64,000 nt of DNA, from NCBI RefSeq assembly GCF_018860245.1, contig NZ_JAHKPD010000012.1, positions 372,001 through 436,000 of the forward strand, given 5' to 3'. The first letter of the stretch is position 1. Each line of letters starts with the position of its first letter. Positions 44,642 to 53,428 of this stretch are shown piece by piece. The DNA is from Pseudotamlana agarivorans (GTDB taxonomy: Bacteria > Bacteroidota > Bacteroidia > Flavobacteriales > Flavobacteriaceae). The translations under genes were made by a program, and so were the position numbers. Below the pieces are notes generated by a model. It saw only the letters and a program-made list of their open reading frames with translations. It did no database searches and was not told where the DNA came from.

Positions 44642-47600
44642 TTAGAAATAAGCTTTCAATTGCACAGAGCCCGAATGAATAGTTTTACTGGTTTCTGTTT
44701 TTCTTCCGAAGTAACTTAAATTCAAATCTAAAAACTTAGTTAGTTTTCTTTGAGCCAATAAGCTCCATGTAAAGTTTTTTCCAGGTTGTAAGCCTTCTAA
44801 TATTTGATATGCTACAGGGGTATTTGCATCACCTTCAAAAGCATTTGAAATAAAATTGAACTCCCCGTTTATGGCACTTTTTTGACTGGTTCCAAATGAG
44901 AAAGACGTGCCGTATTTCTGTTGTTTTAGGGTTTCTCCATTTCCAATGGTATTTGATTTATTTGTGTGCTGATAAAAAATATCGAAACTTGAATTTGTAT
45001 TGAAGAGATAGGATAATTTAGGGTTTAAAATTGATTCATCAAGATTGTAATTTTTACTCGAGTAATTCTCACTTTTACTTTCATTTGTATTGAAGGCGGA
45101 AAGCATATTGATAAGCCAGTTTTCAGCGATTTTATGATTGAAATTTAACTGATGACTACTCAAATTATTTTCAATAAAACCTATGGAAAGTATATTTCTA
45201 GTTGAATTTTCAAGGTAGGTATAAGAGGTTGTGTAACGTTGTTTTCCACGGTTAAAAAAGAAAACGTTTCTAAAGTTTCTTTGTAACCCTAGCAAATCAT
45301 CTTCGTTATCTTCAAACGGATTAAGGTCAAAACCATTAGTGTTTCTTTCAATTTTTCGATCTATAAGAAAACTAGTTTGGTTGTAAAAATGTGAGAAGAA
45401 TTTTTTCGTTTTATGCTTTGAGACCCCCCAAGTAGACGGGTTAATAGTTAAAGATAGACTAAGCCTGTTTTGATGGGTTTTAACAAAAACCTGGTTGGGT
45501 AGAAACACTCGAATATACTTACCTTGATCTTGAAATTGCGCCAGTTCAAATTCTTCAAGTTCTTGAATGCCGTTGTTGTTATAGTCTATCCATGTATATG
45601 AGCCTTGCCCTGGCTCAACTTCCACGTAAGTGAAATCTTGAAGAGGTAAAGTACCCGAATTCGTTTCAAAAATGGTGTTCCAGTGTACCATTTGTTTGAA
45701 TAGTTTCTGACTGTATTGCAGCCTGGAATTTAATGAATGTTCGTCTTCCAGGCGCTCATCTTCATTTTTTAAGGTTCGGTAATTGGCGTATAAAGATAGA
45801 TTGGTGTTTTTATTTTGAACCATTCTAGAATCGAGATAAACCGTATTAGAAGTGTTAACTTTTTCTAGTCTGTTGTTTCGAATACTGTCGTTAATACGGT
45901 GTATATACCCCACTTTAGCGAAAACCTTCGTGCTATCACCTACACCTGCAAAGGCTTCGTAAGCTTGGAATTTCTGACTTAAAGCCGTGAGGGTTTGCGT
46001 TGCATTATTTTTCTGTTCGTTGTTTTCAAAAGCCAATTTTGTGCCTACCCAGGTTTTATTCAAACTATAAGTGATGCGGTTATAGGACCTTGAAAATATA
46101 GAGTTGTTTACCGTCGCATTCGAGTTGAGAAAACTAGAGTAGGAGATAATATTGAATTTATTCAACTTTAAATTAATGTTAGCCAAATGCCGATTTCCAG
46201 TAAATCCTTCAGAGAAATTTAAGTGTTCAAATTTATAATCAATAAGCCCTTTTTCTTGGTGAATGAGTTGCACGCCAGTATTTAGTAAATTTTGATTTCC
46301 CAAATTGAAACCTATACCATATAAATCGGTTTGGTCAAGGTTCCAATCGCGGCTAAATTCTGGGTTGTATAAGCCTTCAATATTGCGGTAATTGGCACTT
46401 ATATAATCATTATCCAGAAATAAGTTTAAGTTCCAGTTTTTATCATTTTTAATAAGGGCTTGTTGCATGGTTATTTTTCCAGCAAACCCATCATTTTGAT
46501 CGTCGTCGATTACTGAAAATAGATTTTCATCGTGCTTACTTCCCGAGCCTTCAAAGCTAATAGTTGTTTTTTCAGAAGGTTTGTAACTCCCGTTTACTAC
46601 GGCAAGTTGTATTTTTTTAGGTGCCACCAGTTGAATTATGGGCGCATGAGTACCAAGACCATCTCCAACATATTCATAAATATTATTAATGGCATTTATA
46701 CTACTTAAGGTGTAAGCGCCCAGGTTTGCACCAACAAAAGTAAAAGTAACGTTGTAGAGTTCGTCATTTTCATCGTTTGAAAAAACAAACTGCTCTACAC
46801 CATTTAGCACCTCTTTTTTATATAAAATTCTGTTTTGATTGTATTCTGCTCGTGATTCTGAAGGAGAAACCATTTTGGTTTTATCGTTTCCGGCTTGTGC
46901 TAAAATTTCAACTTGATCTTCGGATAAATTTTGCTGAAGTGGTTGGTTTTTGGCATCATGTTCAGAATAAATTGAAACCCCTATTTTTAGTTTTTTACTT
47001 TCAAAGCGACCACCACCATACGCCACAAATCGGGTGTAATTACGTTCGCTAAATTGATAATCGATAGTAATACGCATCTCGGAAGTGATTGGGAATGTTG
47101 GGTTGAATATAATCTCTCCAGCGTTATAATCGATAATATAGTCTTCGTTTTCTCCACGTTTTACAGCCACGCCATTCACATAAACAGTTTCACTTCCCGA
47201 AACGATAAGTACAAACAATTCGCCGTTTGGTCCTTGAAGTTTGTATGGTCCTTGATTGCCTTCTTGAGCTGTAAACTGGCTGCGTGTAAATTGCCCGCGA
47301 ACAATTGCTCCAGCGGCAAAAAGGTTGGTGGCCTTTTCTTTTGGACCTAAATTGACTTTAAAATTTAAACCTTGTACACGTTTAGAGAATTTGGCAAAAT
47401 AGGAATCGGTATTTACAAGATCGATATCACCAGCACGAATGTTCCAGCGGTCGCTGAACAATTCGATAAAAACTTGATCAAATTCATCCAGCCTTTGGGA
47501 ATAGCCGCTTTCCTGTAAAGGGATATTAGCGTCTTGAATAGAGGCTCGTAAAGTAACTTTATCGTTTAATTTTCCTGTAATTTGGAGATCTAATTCACTG

Positions 47601-48064
47601 TTTAAAACAGAACTTTGATTGTTTCCAACAGTGACGCCTCGAGAAATACTCCCCGAGGTGGTTAAACCATCAAAAGGAACGAAGGATTTAGTTGAATTTG
47701 ACTGTTTGATTTTGTGTAAATTTCGAGTCTGACTATTATTGTTTACGATAATATTCTCATCAAGATTCTTGTAGGTTTTGGTTAAGAAATTGGGGAATTT
47801 CAAATAATTGATAATAATAGTGTCTGTATCAATCGGTTTTTTAAAAGTTAAAATAGCTTTCGAAAAATCGACCACATATAGTGTAGAATCAATTAGAGCG
47901 TTGTCTTTATTTTGAACAGAAAAAGCACTAGAATTTATACTTACATTTTCAATTAAAATGCTGTCTTTTACTGCAACTTTTTTCGATCTATAGTTGGAGG
48001 GGTTGGTTTGTGAGAATCCACAAAAACCAATGAAAAACAAAAGTATACAAGTAAAAAATTTCAT
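44642..48064 (-). CDS. Very large outer-membrane beta-barrel-type protein, unknown function
   Basis: An 1140-residue exported protein. The signal peptide is residues 1-18 (ending GFSQ). The N-terminal part (about 20-115) is a beta domain. From about 130 (GSISRGVTVGNNQSSVLNSE, LQITGKLNDKVTLRASIQDA) the protein shows long runs of alternating-polarity strands to the C-terminus (GSVQLKAYF), typical of a large barrel. A calcium-loop-like DYNNNGIQELEEFE lies near residues 823-840. No TonB plug motifs are seen, so it is not an ordinary TonB receptor. Its size and IRAGDIDLVNTDSYFAKFSK region recall surface proteins of gliding Bacteroidota, but I cannot assign it. Monocistronic. Confidence 0.75.
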   Translation of the reverse strand: MKFFTCILLFFIGFCGFSQTNPSNYRSKKVAVKDSILIENVSINSSAFSVQNKDNALIDSTLYVVDFSKAILTFKKPIDTDTIIINYLKFPNFLTKTYKNLDENIIVNNNSQTRNLHKIKQSNSTKSFVPFDGLTTSGSISRGVTVGNNQSSVLNSELDLQITGKLNDKVTLRASIQDANIPLQESGYSQRLDEFDQVFIELFSDRWNIRAGDIDLVNTDSYFAKFSKRVQGLNFKVNLGPKEKATNLFAAGAIVRGQFTRSQFTAQEGNQGPYKLQGPNGELFVLIVSGSETVYVNGVAVKRGENEDYIIDYNAGEIIFNPTFPITSEMRITIDYQFSERNYTRFVAYGGGRFESKKLKIGVSIYSEHDAKNQPLQQNLSEDQVEILAQAGNDKTKMVSPSESRAEYNQNRILYKKEVLNGVEQFVFSNDENDELYNVTFTFVGANLGAYTLSSINAINNIYEYVGDGLGTHAPIIQLVAPKKIQLAVVNGSYKPSEKTTISFEGSGSKHDENLFSVIDDDQNDGFAGKITMQQALIKNDKNWNLNLFLDNDYISANYRNIEGLYNPEFSRDWNLDQTDLYGIGFNLGNQNLLNTGVQLIHQEKGLIDYKFEHLNFSEGFTGNRHLANINLKLNKFNIISYSSFLNSNATVNNSIFSRSYNRITYSLNKTWVGTKLAFENNEQKNNATQTLTALSQKFQAYEAFAGVGDSTKVFAKVGYIHRINDSIRNNRLEKVNTSNTVYLDSRMVQNKNTNLSLYANYRTLKNEDERLEDEHSLNSRLQYSQKLFKQMVHWNTIFETNSGTLPLQDFTYVEVEPGQGSYTWIDYNNNGIQELEEFELAQFQDQGKYIRVFLPNQVFVKTHQNRLSLSLTINPSTWGVSKHKTKKFFSHFYNQTSFLIDRKIERNTNGFDLNPFEDNEDDLLGLQRNFRNVFFFNRGKQRYTTSYTYLENSTRNILSIGFIENNLSSHQLNFNHKIAENWLINMLSAFNTNESKSENYSSKNYNLDESILNPKLSYLFNTNSSFDIFYQHTNKSNTIGNGETLKQQKYGTSFSFGTSQKSAINGEFNFISNAFEGDANTPVAYQILEGLQPGKNFTWSLLAQRKLTKFLDLNLSYFGRKTETSKTIHSGSVQLKAYF

Positions 48065-48233
48065 TAGATACTTAAACTGAAAATCTCTTAAATTATTTTG
48101 TAGGTGTAACCTGTTAAAACTGCTGTAAAATAATAGGGTAAAAGTAACGTATTATTTATTTTAGCTAAAATTAACATGCTTTAAACGTGTGTTTCCAAAA
48201 CTTAGGCTAAAAGCTTTCTAAATTAATTCACAA

Positions 48234-48995
48234 ATGAAAATTATATCGTACAATGTCAATGGTGTTAGAGCCGCTTTAAACAAAGGTTTTATAGAATGGT
48301 TAACAAGTGCAGATCCAGATGTTATTTGCCTTCAAGAAATTAAAGCCTTACAAGAACAATTGGATTTAACGCTTTTTGAAGAAGCGGGATATAATTACCA
48401 CTATTGGTTTAGCGCTCAAAAAAAAGGGTATAGCGGCGTAGCGATTTTGTGTAAAACAAAACCAAATCATATAGAATATGGTACAGGTATTGAATCTATG
48501 GATTTCGAAGGTAGAAATTTACGCGTCGATTTTGATCATGTTTCTATCATGAGTTTGTACTTGCCTTCTGGAACAAATATGGCCAGATTAGAGCACAAAT
48601 TGGAATATATGGATATGTTCCAGAACTACATAAATAACCTCAAATTGGAACACCCAAACTTGGTGATTTGTGGCGATTATAATATTTGTCATGAAGAAAT
48701 TGATATTCACAATCCTAAAATGAAAGGCGTATCGGGGTTTTTACCTGAAGAACGGGATTGGATTGGCAGATTTATTGATAGTGGTTTTATAGATTCTTTC
48801 CGTCATATAAATCCTGAATTGCAACAATATAGCTGGTGGAGCTACCGCGCCAACGCTAGAGCAAATAACAAGGGTTGGCGATTAGATTACGCCATGGTTT
48901 CGCAACCCTTACAAGATAAAATAAAAAGAGCCGTTATACTTACAGAGGCTGTGCACAGTGATCACTGTCCGATTTTATTAGAGCTTGAAAATTAA
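48234..48995 (+). CDS. xth: Exodeoxyribonuclease III (AP endonuclease)
   Basis: A DNA-repair nuclease: AP endonuclease, 3' phosphodiesterase and 3'-5' exonuclease. It is 253 residues of the same EEP fold as the nucleases at 4585 and 14778, but from the ExoIII branch. Motifs: MKIISYNVNGVRAALNKGF (1-19), VICLQEIKA with the metal Glu, GYSGVAILCK, IMSLYLPSGTN, CGDYNICHEEIDIHNPK, WWSYRANARANNKGWRLDY and SDHCPILLEL with the catalytic Asp-His. The length is normal. It is divergent from the large outer-membrane protein gene and followed by an OmpA lipoprotein after 44 bases. Confidence 0.96.
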   Translation: MKIISYNVNGVRAALNKGFIEWLTSADPDVICLQEIKALQEQLDLTLFEEAGYNYHYWFSAQKKGYSGVAILCKTKPNHIEYGTGIESMDFEGRNLRVDFDHVSIMSLYLPSGTNMARLEHKLEYMDMFQNYINNLKLEHPNLVICGDYNICHEEIDIHNPKMKGVSGFLPEERDWIGRFIDSGFIDSFRHINPELQQYSWWSYRANARANNKGWRLDYAMVSQPLQDKIKRAVILTEAVHSDHCPILLELEN

Positions 48996-49039
48996 CTAAA
49001 CATGTATTAACTACTTATTTACTATTAAAACAAAACAAC

Positions 49040-50002
49040 ATGATTAAAAAAAGTGTTTTTACCATTTTAACGATGGCTGTTTTGGCGTCTTGCGTATCCC
49101 CTAAAATATATAAGGATTTAGAAGCCAAATATGCCGAGCTAAAAAAGGAAAACCGAGATTTAAACGAAGACTACGAAATTTTATTAAAATCGAAGGCTCA
49201 GGCTGAATATGATTTTAAACAAACTAAGAAAGCTTACGATGATGCTATTGCCGAGCGTAATAAACTTCAAGCTGATTTTGAAGCCGCTCAAGCCAATTTG
49301 GAGGCTTTAAAATCGTCATACAGTGCTTTGGAAAAAAACAGTTCACGTGCCATAGCTTCAAATTCTGAGAAAAATAGATCTTTGTTGGTAGAACTTGAGG
49401 CTAAAGAACAAGCCTTGTCTGCCGAGATTACCCGATTAGAAAGGCTTAAAAAAGAGTTGGAAGACCGTTCTAACCGTGTGGCTGAATTAGAAGGTGTTAT
49501 AGCAGCAAAAGATGCGGCGATGACATCTTTAAAGGATGCGCTCTCTAGCGCTCTAACCGATTTTGAAGGTAAAGGGTTAACCGTAGAGCAAAAGGATGGG
49601 AAAGTGTATGTTTCTATGGAAAATAAGTTATTATTTAATTCAGGAAGTTGGGCCGTAGGCTCCGATGGGCGTAAAGTTGTAGAACAACTTAGCACGGTAT
49701 TAGGGCAAAATCCAGAAATTGCTGTTTTAATTGAAGGTCACACCGATAATGTGCCCTATAAAGCTAATGGTCCCTTAAAGAGTAATTGGGATTTATCTAC
49801 AAAACGTGCCACATCAATCGTGAATATTTTAAGAGAAAATAAAGCGATTAATCCAGAGAGTTTAACGGCCGCAGGTCGCGGGGAATTTGCTCCAATTGCA
49901 TCTAATGATTCACCAAAAGGCAGAGCCAAAAACCGACGTATTGAAGTAATCTTAACTCCGAAATTAGATGAGTTAACTCGATTATTACACGAGGATCATT
50001 AA
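49040..50002 (+). CDS. OmpA-family lipoprotein with coiled coil
   Basis: Connects the outer membrane to peptidoglycan. The 320-residue protein has a lipoprotein signal ending LASC (Cys18). A long alpha-helical coiled coil covers about 25-170 (YAELKKENRDLNEDYEIL, RLERLKKELEDRSNRVAELE). The OmpA C-terminal domain (about 190-310) contains the peptidoglycan-binding set LIEGHTDNVPYK, LSTKRATSIVNILRE, AAGRGEFAPIASNDSPKGRA and NRRIEVIL. The arrangement suggests a spacer helix across the periplasm. It may share a transcript with xth; an intergenic repeat and a strong terminator follow. Confidence 0.93.
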   Translation: MIKKSVFTILTMAVLASCVSPKIYKDLEAKYAELKKENRDLNEDYEILLKSKAQAEYDFKQTKKAYDDAIAERNKLQADFEAAQANLEALKSSYSALEKNSSRAIASNSEKNRSLLVELEAKEQALSAEITRLERLKKELEDRSNRVAELEGVIAAKDAAMTSLKDALSSALTDFEGKGLTVEQKDGKVYVSMENKLLFNSGSWAVGSDGRKVVEQLSTVLGQNPEIAVLIEGHTDNVPYKANGPLKSNWDLSTKRATSIVNILRENKAINPESLTAAGRGEFAPIASNDSPKGRAKNRRIEVILTPKLDELTRLLHEDH

Positions 50003-50024
50003 ATTAATTTGAACGTTACCAGAT

Positions 50025-50086
50025 CCTTCGACTGCGCTCAGGACAGGCGGTCGCACTTGAAATTTATCTTGAGCGTAGTCGAAAGG
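50025..50086. repeat. Dispersed inverted repeat (CCTTCGACTGCGCTCAGG type)
   Basis: Left arm CCTTCGACTGCGCTCAGG (50025-50042) is inverted against CTTGAGCGTAGTCGAAAGG (50068-50086), with a 25-base centre. A related fragment is at 24124-24148. It has the look of a high-copy intergenic element. Confidence 0.7.
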
Positions 50087-50116
50087 CTGCAATTGCTAAC
50101 GCAAAGTTGAAGACAT

Positions 50117-50155
50117 AAAAAACCTTTCGGTTAACATAGAACCGAAAGGTTTTTT
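50117..50155. terminator. Bidirectional terminator between OmpA and STAS-like genes
   Basis: 14-bp stem AACCTTTCGGTT / AACCGAAAGGTT extended by A and T runs, 7-base loop, then T7. Confidence 0.9.
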
Positions 50156-50157
50156 TG

Positions 50158-50535
50158 TTAAATGTTATAGCTGTCTAACCAAAATTTGGCAGCTTCATGT
50201 GTTGAAAAAATATTGAATTTAAATTTTTTGCTTTTAGATTGAAATTGGAATAAAGTACTCATAGCTGCAGTAGATGAATCATTAATAACAATGGCGATAA
50301 TCGCCATGTCAAAATGTTCTAAAGATTCTGCTTTAGCTTGATTAAATGTTCTTAAATCATTAATTGAAAATTTAAAAATAGTATCGGTTGCGGTAATTAG
50401 CCCCTTAAGCTCTTTAGGGTGCGATTGATTTGTTTTAAAGCTTGAAATAAAATCATACAAGTCTGTAGCGTATATTTCGCCAGTAAAGTTAATTTCCAGA
50501 ATTTGTGATAATTTATTGAAGTAGGCGTTGATCAT
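50158..50535 (-). CDS. STAS/SpoIIAA-like small protein
   Basis: A 125-residue cytoplasmic protein with an alternating beta/alpha pattern: LSQILEINFTGEIYATDLYD, KGLITATDTIFKFS, FDMAIIAIVINDSSTAAMST and a final STHEAAKFWLDSY. This pattern is close to SpoIIAA-like (DUF3478-type) proteins, in which a last helix carries EAxxWL. No enzyme motif is seen. Its own terminator is shared with the OmpA gene. A regulatory or binding role is only a guess from the fold. Confidence 0.6.
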   Translation of the reverse strand: MINAYFNKLSQILEINFTGEIYATDLYDFISSFKTNQSHPKELKGLITATDTIFKFSINDLRTFNQAKAESLEHFDMAIIAIVINDSSTAAMSTLFQFQSKSKKFKFNIFSTHEAAKFWLDSYNI

Positions 50536-50652
50536 TTGTTTTTTAGAATATGGAGCAAAAGAGAAGCATGATCTCTGTTGTAGATTTTAATTGAAAAGAC
50601 TACTCGGTTTATGAGTAGCCTTTTGGGTAGTTCAAAAAAGTAATTAGTAAAC

Positions 50653-51030
50653 TTATCTGGTACAATTTGCGGTCCAAGTTTCACCGTTTTCATTGTAAAA
50701 AATATTTAAAGCACTTGCGTCAATTTTTATATAGCTTGTTTCGCTACCGCCAATATTGATGTTGGTTTCGGCATCTTCTTCAAATTCAATACCGTTAATA
50801 CTTGGTATGTCACTATTTGAGAAATTAAAATTATAGGTATCACCAACTTTGGTGACAAAAACGCTCCCGTCTTCGGTAGCAATTGTCGTGTTGGCATTAT
50901 TGAATCCAATTTCGCCTTCATAAGTTCCTGCAAACAAATTGTTGTCGGCGGGGTTGTCGTCACTACTACAAGAAGTGAATACTAAAGTTACTGTGGCTAT
51001 TATACTAATGGTTTTTAATAGGTTTTTCAT
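50653..51030 (-). CDS. Small lipoprotein, unknown function
   Basis: The start is ATG 51030 (MKNLLKTISIIATVTLVFTSC), giving a clean lipoprotein signal with Cys21; the longer frame to 51063 adds a charged stretch that would spoil the signal. The 125-residue product has a short acidic linker (SSDDNPADNN) and a beta-rich body (FAGTYEGEIGFNNANTTIAT, VFVTKVGDTYNFNFSNSDIP, ASALNIFYNENGETWTANC) reminiscent of small lipocalin-like or META-like domains. No partner genes. Bases 51064-51323 upstream hold no gene I can support. Confidence 0.7.
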   Translation of the reverse strand: MKNLLKTISIIATVTLVFTSCSSDDNPADNNLFAGTYEGEIGFNNANTTIATEDGSVFVTKVGDTYNFNFSNSDIPSINGIEFEEDAETNINIGGSETSYIKIDASALNIFYNENGETWTANCTR

Positions 51031-51323
51031 TTTGAATAGGTTTATTAAACGTCTTTGATGCAACTACGCACCGTGAAAACCATAAAGATTAGATGTTAAC
51101 AGGACTTTAGGGTTTTTAACAAAAGTTTTAAAGATTAAGTGTTTATTTGATGATATTGAGTGGGAATCTCGTTTTACTATTTGAATATGCTATAGGGTGT
51201 TCTAGCTTTTTGCATTTTAGATTCATGTGTTATGTGCAAGCTGAAAAGCGAGAATAATTGAGGAAAACGATTTACATCATTGCCTTGATTTTACGGATGA
51301 TCGGAATACCATAATTTGTAATT

Positions 51324-51500
51324 ATGGCATTTAATTCAATGGTCAGTTTGAAATATGAAACACGTGAATTGACTGATTGCATTTCACTCGTTTCTGGGAT
51401 TGACTTATGCAACGCAATTAGAACTTTTCACATTTTAGAAATTCTTTGTTGGCTAACAATTATAGGTCTTTTGATTTTCAAAAAATGGATTTTAAAATAA
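51324..51500 (+). CDS. Possible 58-residue membrane peptide
   Basis: An ATG frame with a plausible protein texture: polar N-terminus (MAFNSMVSLKYETRELTDC), then a C-terminal hydrophobic helix (ILEILCWLTIIGLLIFKKW). It ends 10 bases before the ATG of the following lipoprotein, as expected of a small two-gene unit. An in-frame stop lies just upstream of the ATG, so it cannot be much longer. It may instead be the tail of a lost gene. Function unknown. Confidence 0.35.
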   Translation: MAFNSMVSLKYETRELTDCISLVSGIDLCNAIRTFHILEILCWLTIIGLLIFKKWILK

Positions 51501-51510
51501 AAAAGAGAGC

Positions 51511-51837
51511 ATGAAATTTAAAATATTAATATGTTTATTATTACTTGTAATTAGTGCTTGTAGCGAGGAAATTGAGCGAGAAAAATATGCCAAATTAATA
51601 ATTGAAAAAGTAGAACAATTTAAAACGGAAAAAAACAGATTACCGAAAAATGCGTCTGAAATTAGACTGATTGAATTAGAAGACAGTAAAGCTTTTTACG
51701 AGAAAAAAACTGACTCAACTTATATAGTTTGGTTTGGATTAAGTCTTGGAGAATCTAAAATTTATTATTCAACAACAAAGGATTGGGCAGAAGGCGGAAA
51801 AAAAAATAAAACCAGCACACAACAAATTCGTATATAA
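51511..51837 (+). CDS. Small orphan lipoprotein, cassette-like setting
   Basis: A 108-residue protein with a lipoprotein signal ending VISAC (Cys17). The mature part is a charged amphipathic helix (EEIEREKYAKLIIEKVEQFK, KNRLPKNASEIRLIELED) followed by a short beta region (KTDSTYIVWFGLSLGESKIY), resembling minor pilin or TPR-free helical lipoproteins, though no family is recognised. Its last codons (QQIRI) overlap the beginning of a dispersed element that is also found just after the fic gene. This points to an acquired gene. Confidence 0.6.
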   Translation: MKFKILICLLLLVISACSEEIEREKYAKLIIEKVEQFKTEKNRLPKNASEIRLIELEDSKAFYEKKTDSTYIVWFGLSLGESKIYYSTTKDWAEGGKKNKTSTQQIRI

Positions 51838-51918
51838 TTTATTGCTAGTTCTAGCCTGCTCACGAAAATCCTCTTATCCAGATAGCTATCGAGGTTATGT
51901 TTGGTTTGTATTTGCTAA
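51820..51918 (+). repeat. 3'-end element A (cassette-site-like)
   Basis: It begins with CAACAA in the last codons of the lipoprotein, then TTATTGC (51839-51845), an imperfect hairpin with GATAGCTATC (51881-51890) flanked by CCTC/GAGG, and ends TTTGGTTTGTATTTGCTAA (51900-51918). The same three words occur in the same order after fic (54507-54569). The last 19 bases match in 17 positions. The end also supplies a TAAATTTG -7 box for DUF445. Confidence 0.5.
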
Positions 51919-51961
51919 ATTTGGTATAAGTAACCAACCACTGATCGCTAAAAATAGATTC

Positions 51962-53254
51962 ATGAAAAAAAATAAATTAGGAAACCGCTCATTGGCTATT
52001 GCTGTTATTTTAATGGTAACTGCCCTGGTTTTAAAATACTATAAAATATATGAAGGGAATACCCTTGAAATTCTGCTAGCTGGTTTTGAGGCTGCAGTAG
52101 TTGGTGGAGTCGCCGATTGGTTTGCCGTACGGGCACTTTTTCAAGAAATTCCTATTCCAGTGGTAAAGAAACACACCAATATTATCGTGAAGAGTCGTGA
52201 GAAATTATCGGCGGGAATTGTGGATTTGGTGAATAACGAATGGTTGTCTAAGGAGATGATACGCGATAAAATTTCTGGAGTTTCTTTGGCTAAGCCCATT
52301 GTTGATTATTTAATGGAAGATGATAATCAGGAAACCATTAGAAAAACATTAAAACCAGAATTGGAAGCTCTAGTTTTAAAGTTAGACCATGAAGATGTTG
52401 TACATACTCTAGAAGGACTTATTAAGCCCGCAATTAAAGGGAATAACTTGGCGGTACCACTTGGGAACTTGTTAAAACAAACCGTTGCGCATAAGGATCA
52501 TTATGGTGTACTTCAAGTGTTTTTAGAGGTGCTTAAAGAAAAAGTAGGATCAGCGTCGACTTTAAGTTTTTTGGTTGCCGAGGTTCAAGTGCTGGTAAAC
52601 AAGCAAAAAGAAGGTTCTCCAATAAAAGGCTTGTTGGTTGGAGCTGGACAGGTTTTAGGGGCTATAAAACCACAACGCATTGCAGCAGGTATACAGGAGC
52701 AGTTAGTAGAGCTTATTGAAGACATACAAAAGGAACCTGAAACACATAAAATTATTGTGGCTTTAGATGCGCAACTCCATGAATATGGAGCCCGTTTAAC
52801 TTCTGGCGACGAAAAGGCCCAGGCTGATGTAAATCAATTTGGTGAACAGTTTTTAGAGCGTTTGGTAGATTCTGGAGTCGTAAAACAGGGGTTATCACGC
52901 CTAAAAAACATGATAAAAGAAAATTTGTTTGATGGTGAAAACGAATACACACTGCTTGTTAGTGACAAGGTAAATGATGCGCTACAAGCCTTTCATGACG
53001 ATAGGTCTAAAATAGAGCAAACCGATGCTTGGTTGAAAGCAACAATACTTCAACTCATTGATACGCACCATCATAAAATAGGGGAATTGGTAGGTGAGAG
53101 TTTACAGAAATTATCGAATGTTGAATTGGTGAAACAAATTGAAAGCAAAGTAGGTGAGGATCTTCAATACATTCGTTTAAACGGTGCCATTGTGGGTGGT
53201 ATTGTAGGGATGCTTATTATGGTTATTAAGCTTTTTGTTTTGGATGTGCATTAA
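51962..53254 (+). CDS. DUF445 family membrane-anchored protein
   Basis: The start is ATG 51962 (MKKNKLGNRSLAIAVILMV), giving 430 residues with a membrane span at about 10-28. The 72-residue extension read upstream comes from repeat sequence and is rejected. The family motif EAAVVGGVADWFAVRALF (about 46-63) is followed by IPVVKKHTNIIVKSREKLSAG. The centre is long and helical, and a terminal hydrophobic segment (LNGAIVGGIVGMLIMVIKLF) forms a second span. DUF445 proteins are inner-membrane proteins of unknown function; some relatives in other phyla are linked to cell-envelope or sporulation processes. A TAAATTTG box at 51916-51923 lies upstream. Confidence 0.88.
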   Translation: MKKNKLGNRSLAIAVILMVTALVLKYYKIYEGNTLEILLAGFEAAVVGGVADWFAVRALFQEIPIPVVKKHTNIIVKSREKLSAGIVDLVNNEWLSKEMIRDKISGVSLAKPIVDYLMEDDNQETIRKTLKPELEALVLKLDHEDVVHTLEGLIKPAIKGNNLAVPLGNLLKQTVAHKDHYGVLQVFLEVLKEKVGSASTLSFLVAEVQVLVNKQKEGSPIKGLLVGAGQVLGAIKPQRIAAGIQEQLVELIEDIQKEPETHKIIVALDAQLHEYGARLTSGDEKAQADVNQFGEQFLERLVDSGVVKQGLSRLKNMIKENLFDGENEYTLLVSDKVNDALQAFHDDRSKIEQTDAWLKATILQLIDTHHHKIGELVGESLQKLSNVELVKQIESKVGEDLQYIRLNGAIVGGIVGMLIMVIKLFVLDVH

Positions 53255-53325
53255 AAATCAGAGAACATGACAAAAATTATTTCTAATTCGAATTGTGGAA
53301 ATTCACCAAAAATGAGTTTTATAAA

Positions 53326-53426
53326 GAATCCTTAAAAATCTTATCACTTACTTTTTATATGTAAAGAAAACTCAATTTTCTTATCAAAAGAATTATCTTT
53401 GTATAGAAAAACGCATTTTCTTATCA
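53326..53426 (+). promoter_or_regulatory. Three 21-bp operator repeats at 40-bp spacing before fic
   Basis: Repeats lie at 53326-53346 (degenerate), 53366-53386 and 53406-53426. The last two contain the palindrome GAAAA-N5-TTTTC followed by TTATCA. TTATCA starts at 53341, 53381 and 53421, exactly 40 bases apart. The second and third flank the -7 box and the third ends two bases before the fic ATG, so binding should repress fic. Confidence 0.65.
53394..53401 (+). promoter_or_regulatory. -7 box of fic
   Basis: TATCTTTG fits TAnnTTTG, 27 bases before ATG 53429, between two operator repeats. Confidence 0.6.
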
Positions 53427-53428
53427 TA

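Noticed and set aside
46777-47350. Plus-strand frames of about 91 and 98 residues inside the large outer-membrane protein gene
   Set aside because: Both are antisense to a coherent 1140-residue protein with a signal peptide and show aromatic/His-rich shadow composition.
51838-51961. N-terminal extension of DUF445 from 51746
   Set aside because: It overlaps the previous lipoprotein gene and the repeat element; the membrane segment and family motif begin after ATG 51962.
53326-53426. CRISPR-like array before fic
   Set aside because: Only three imperfect repeats with 19-base intervals, one of which contains the promoter box; an operator array fits better and no cas genes are present.
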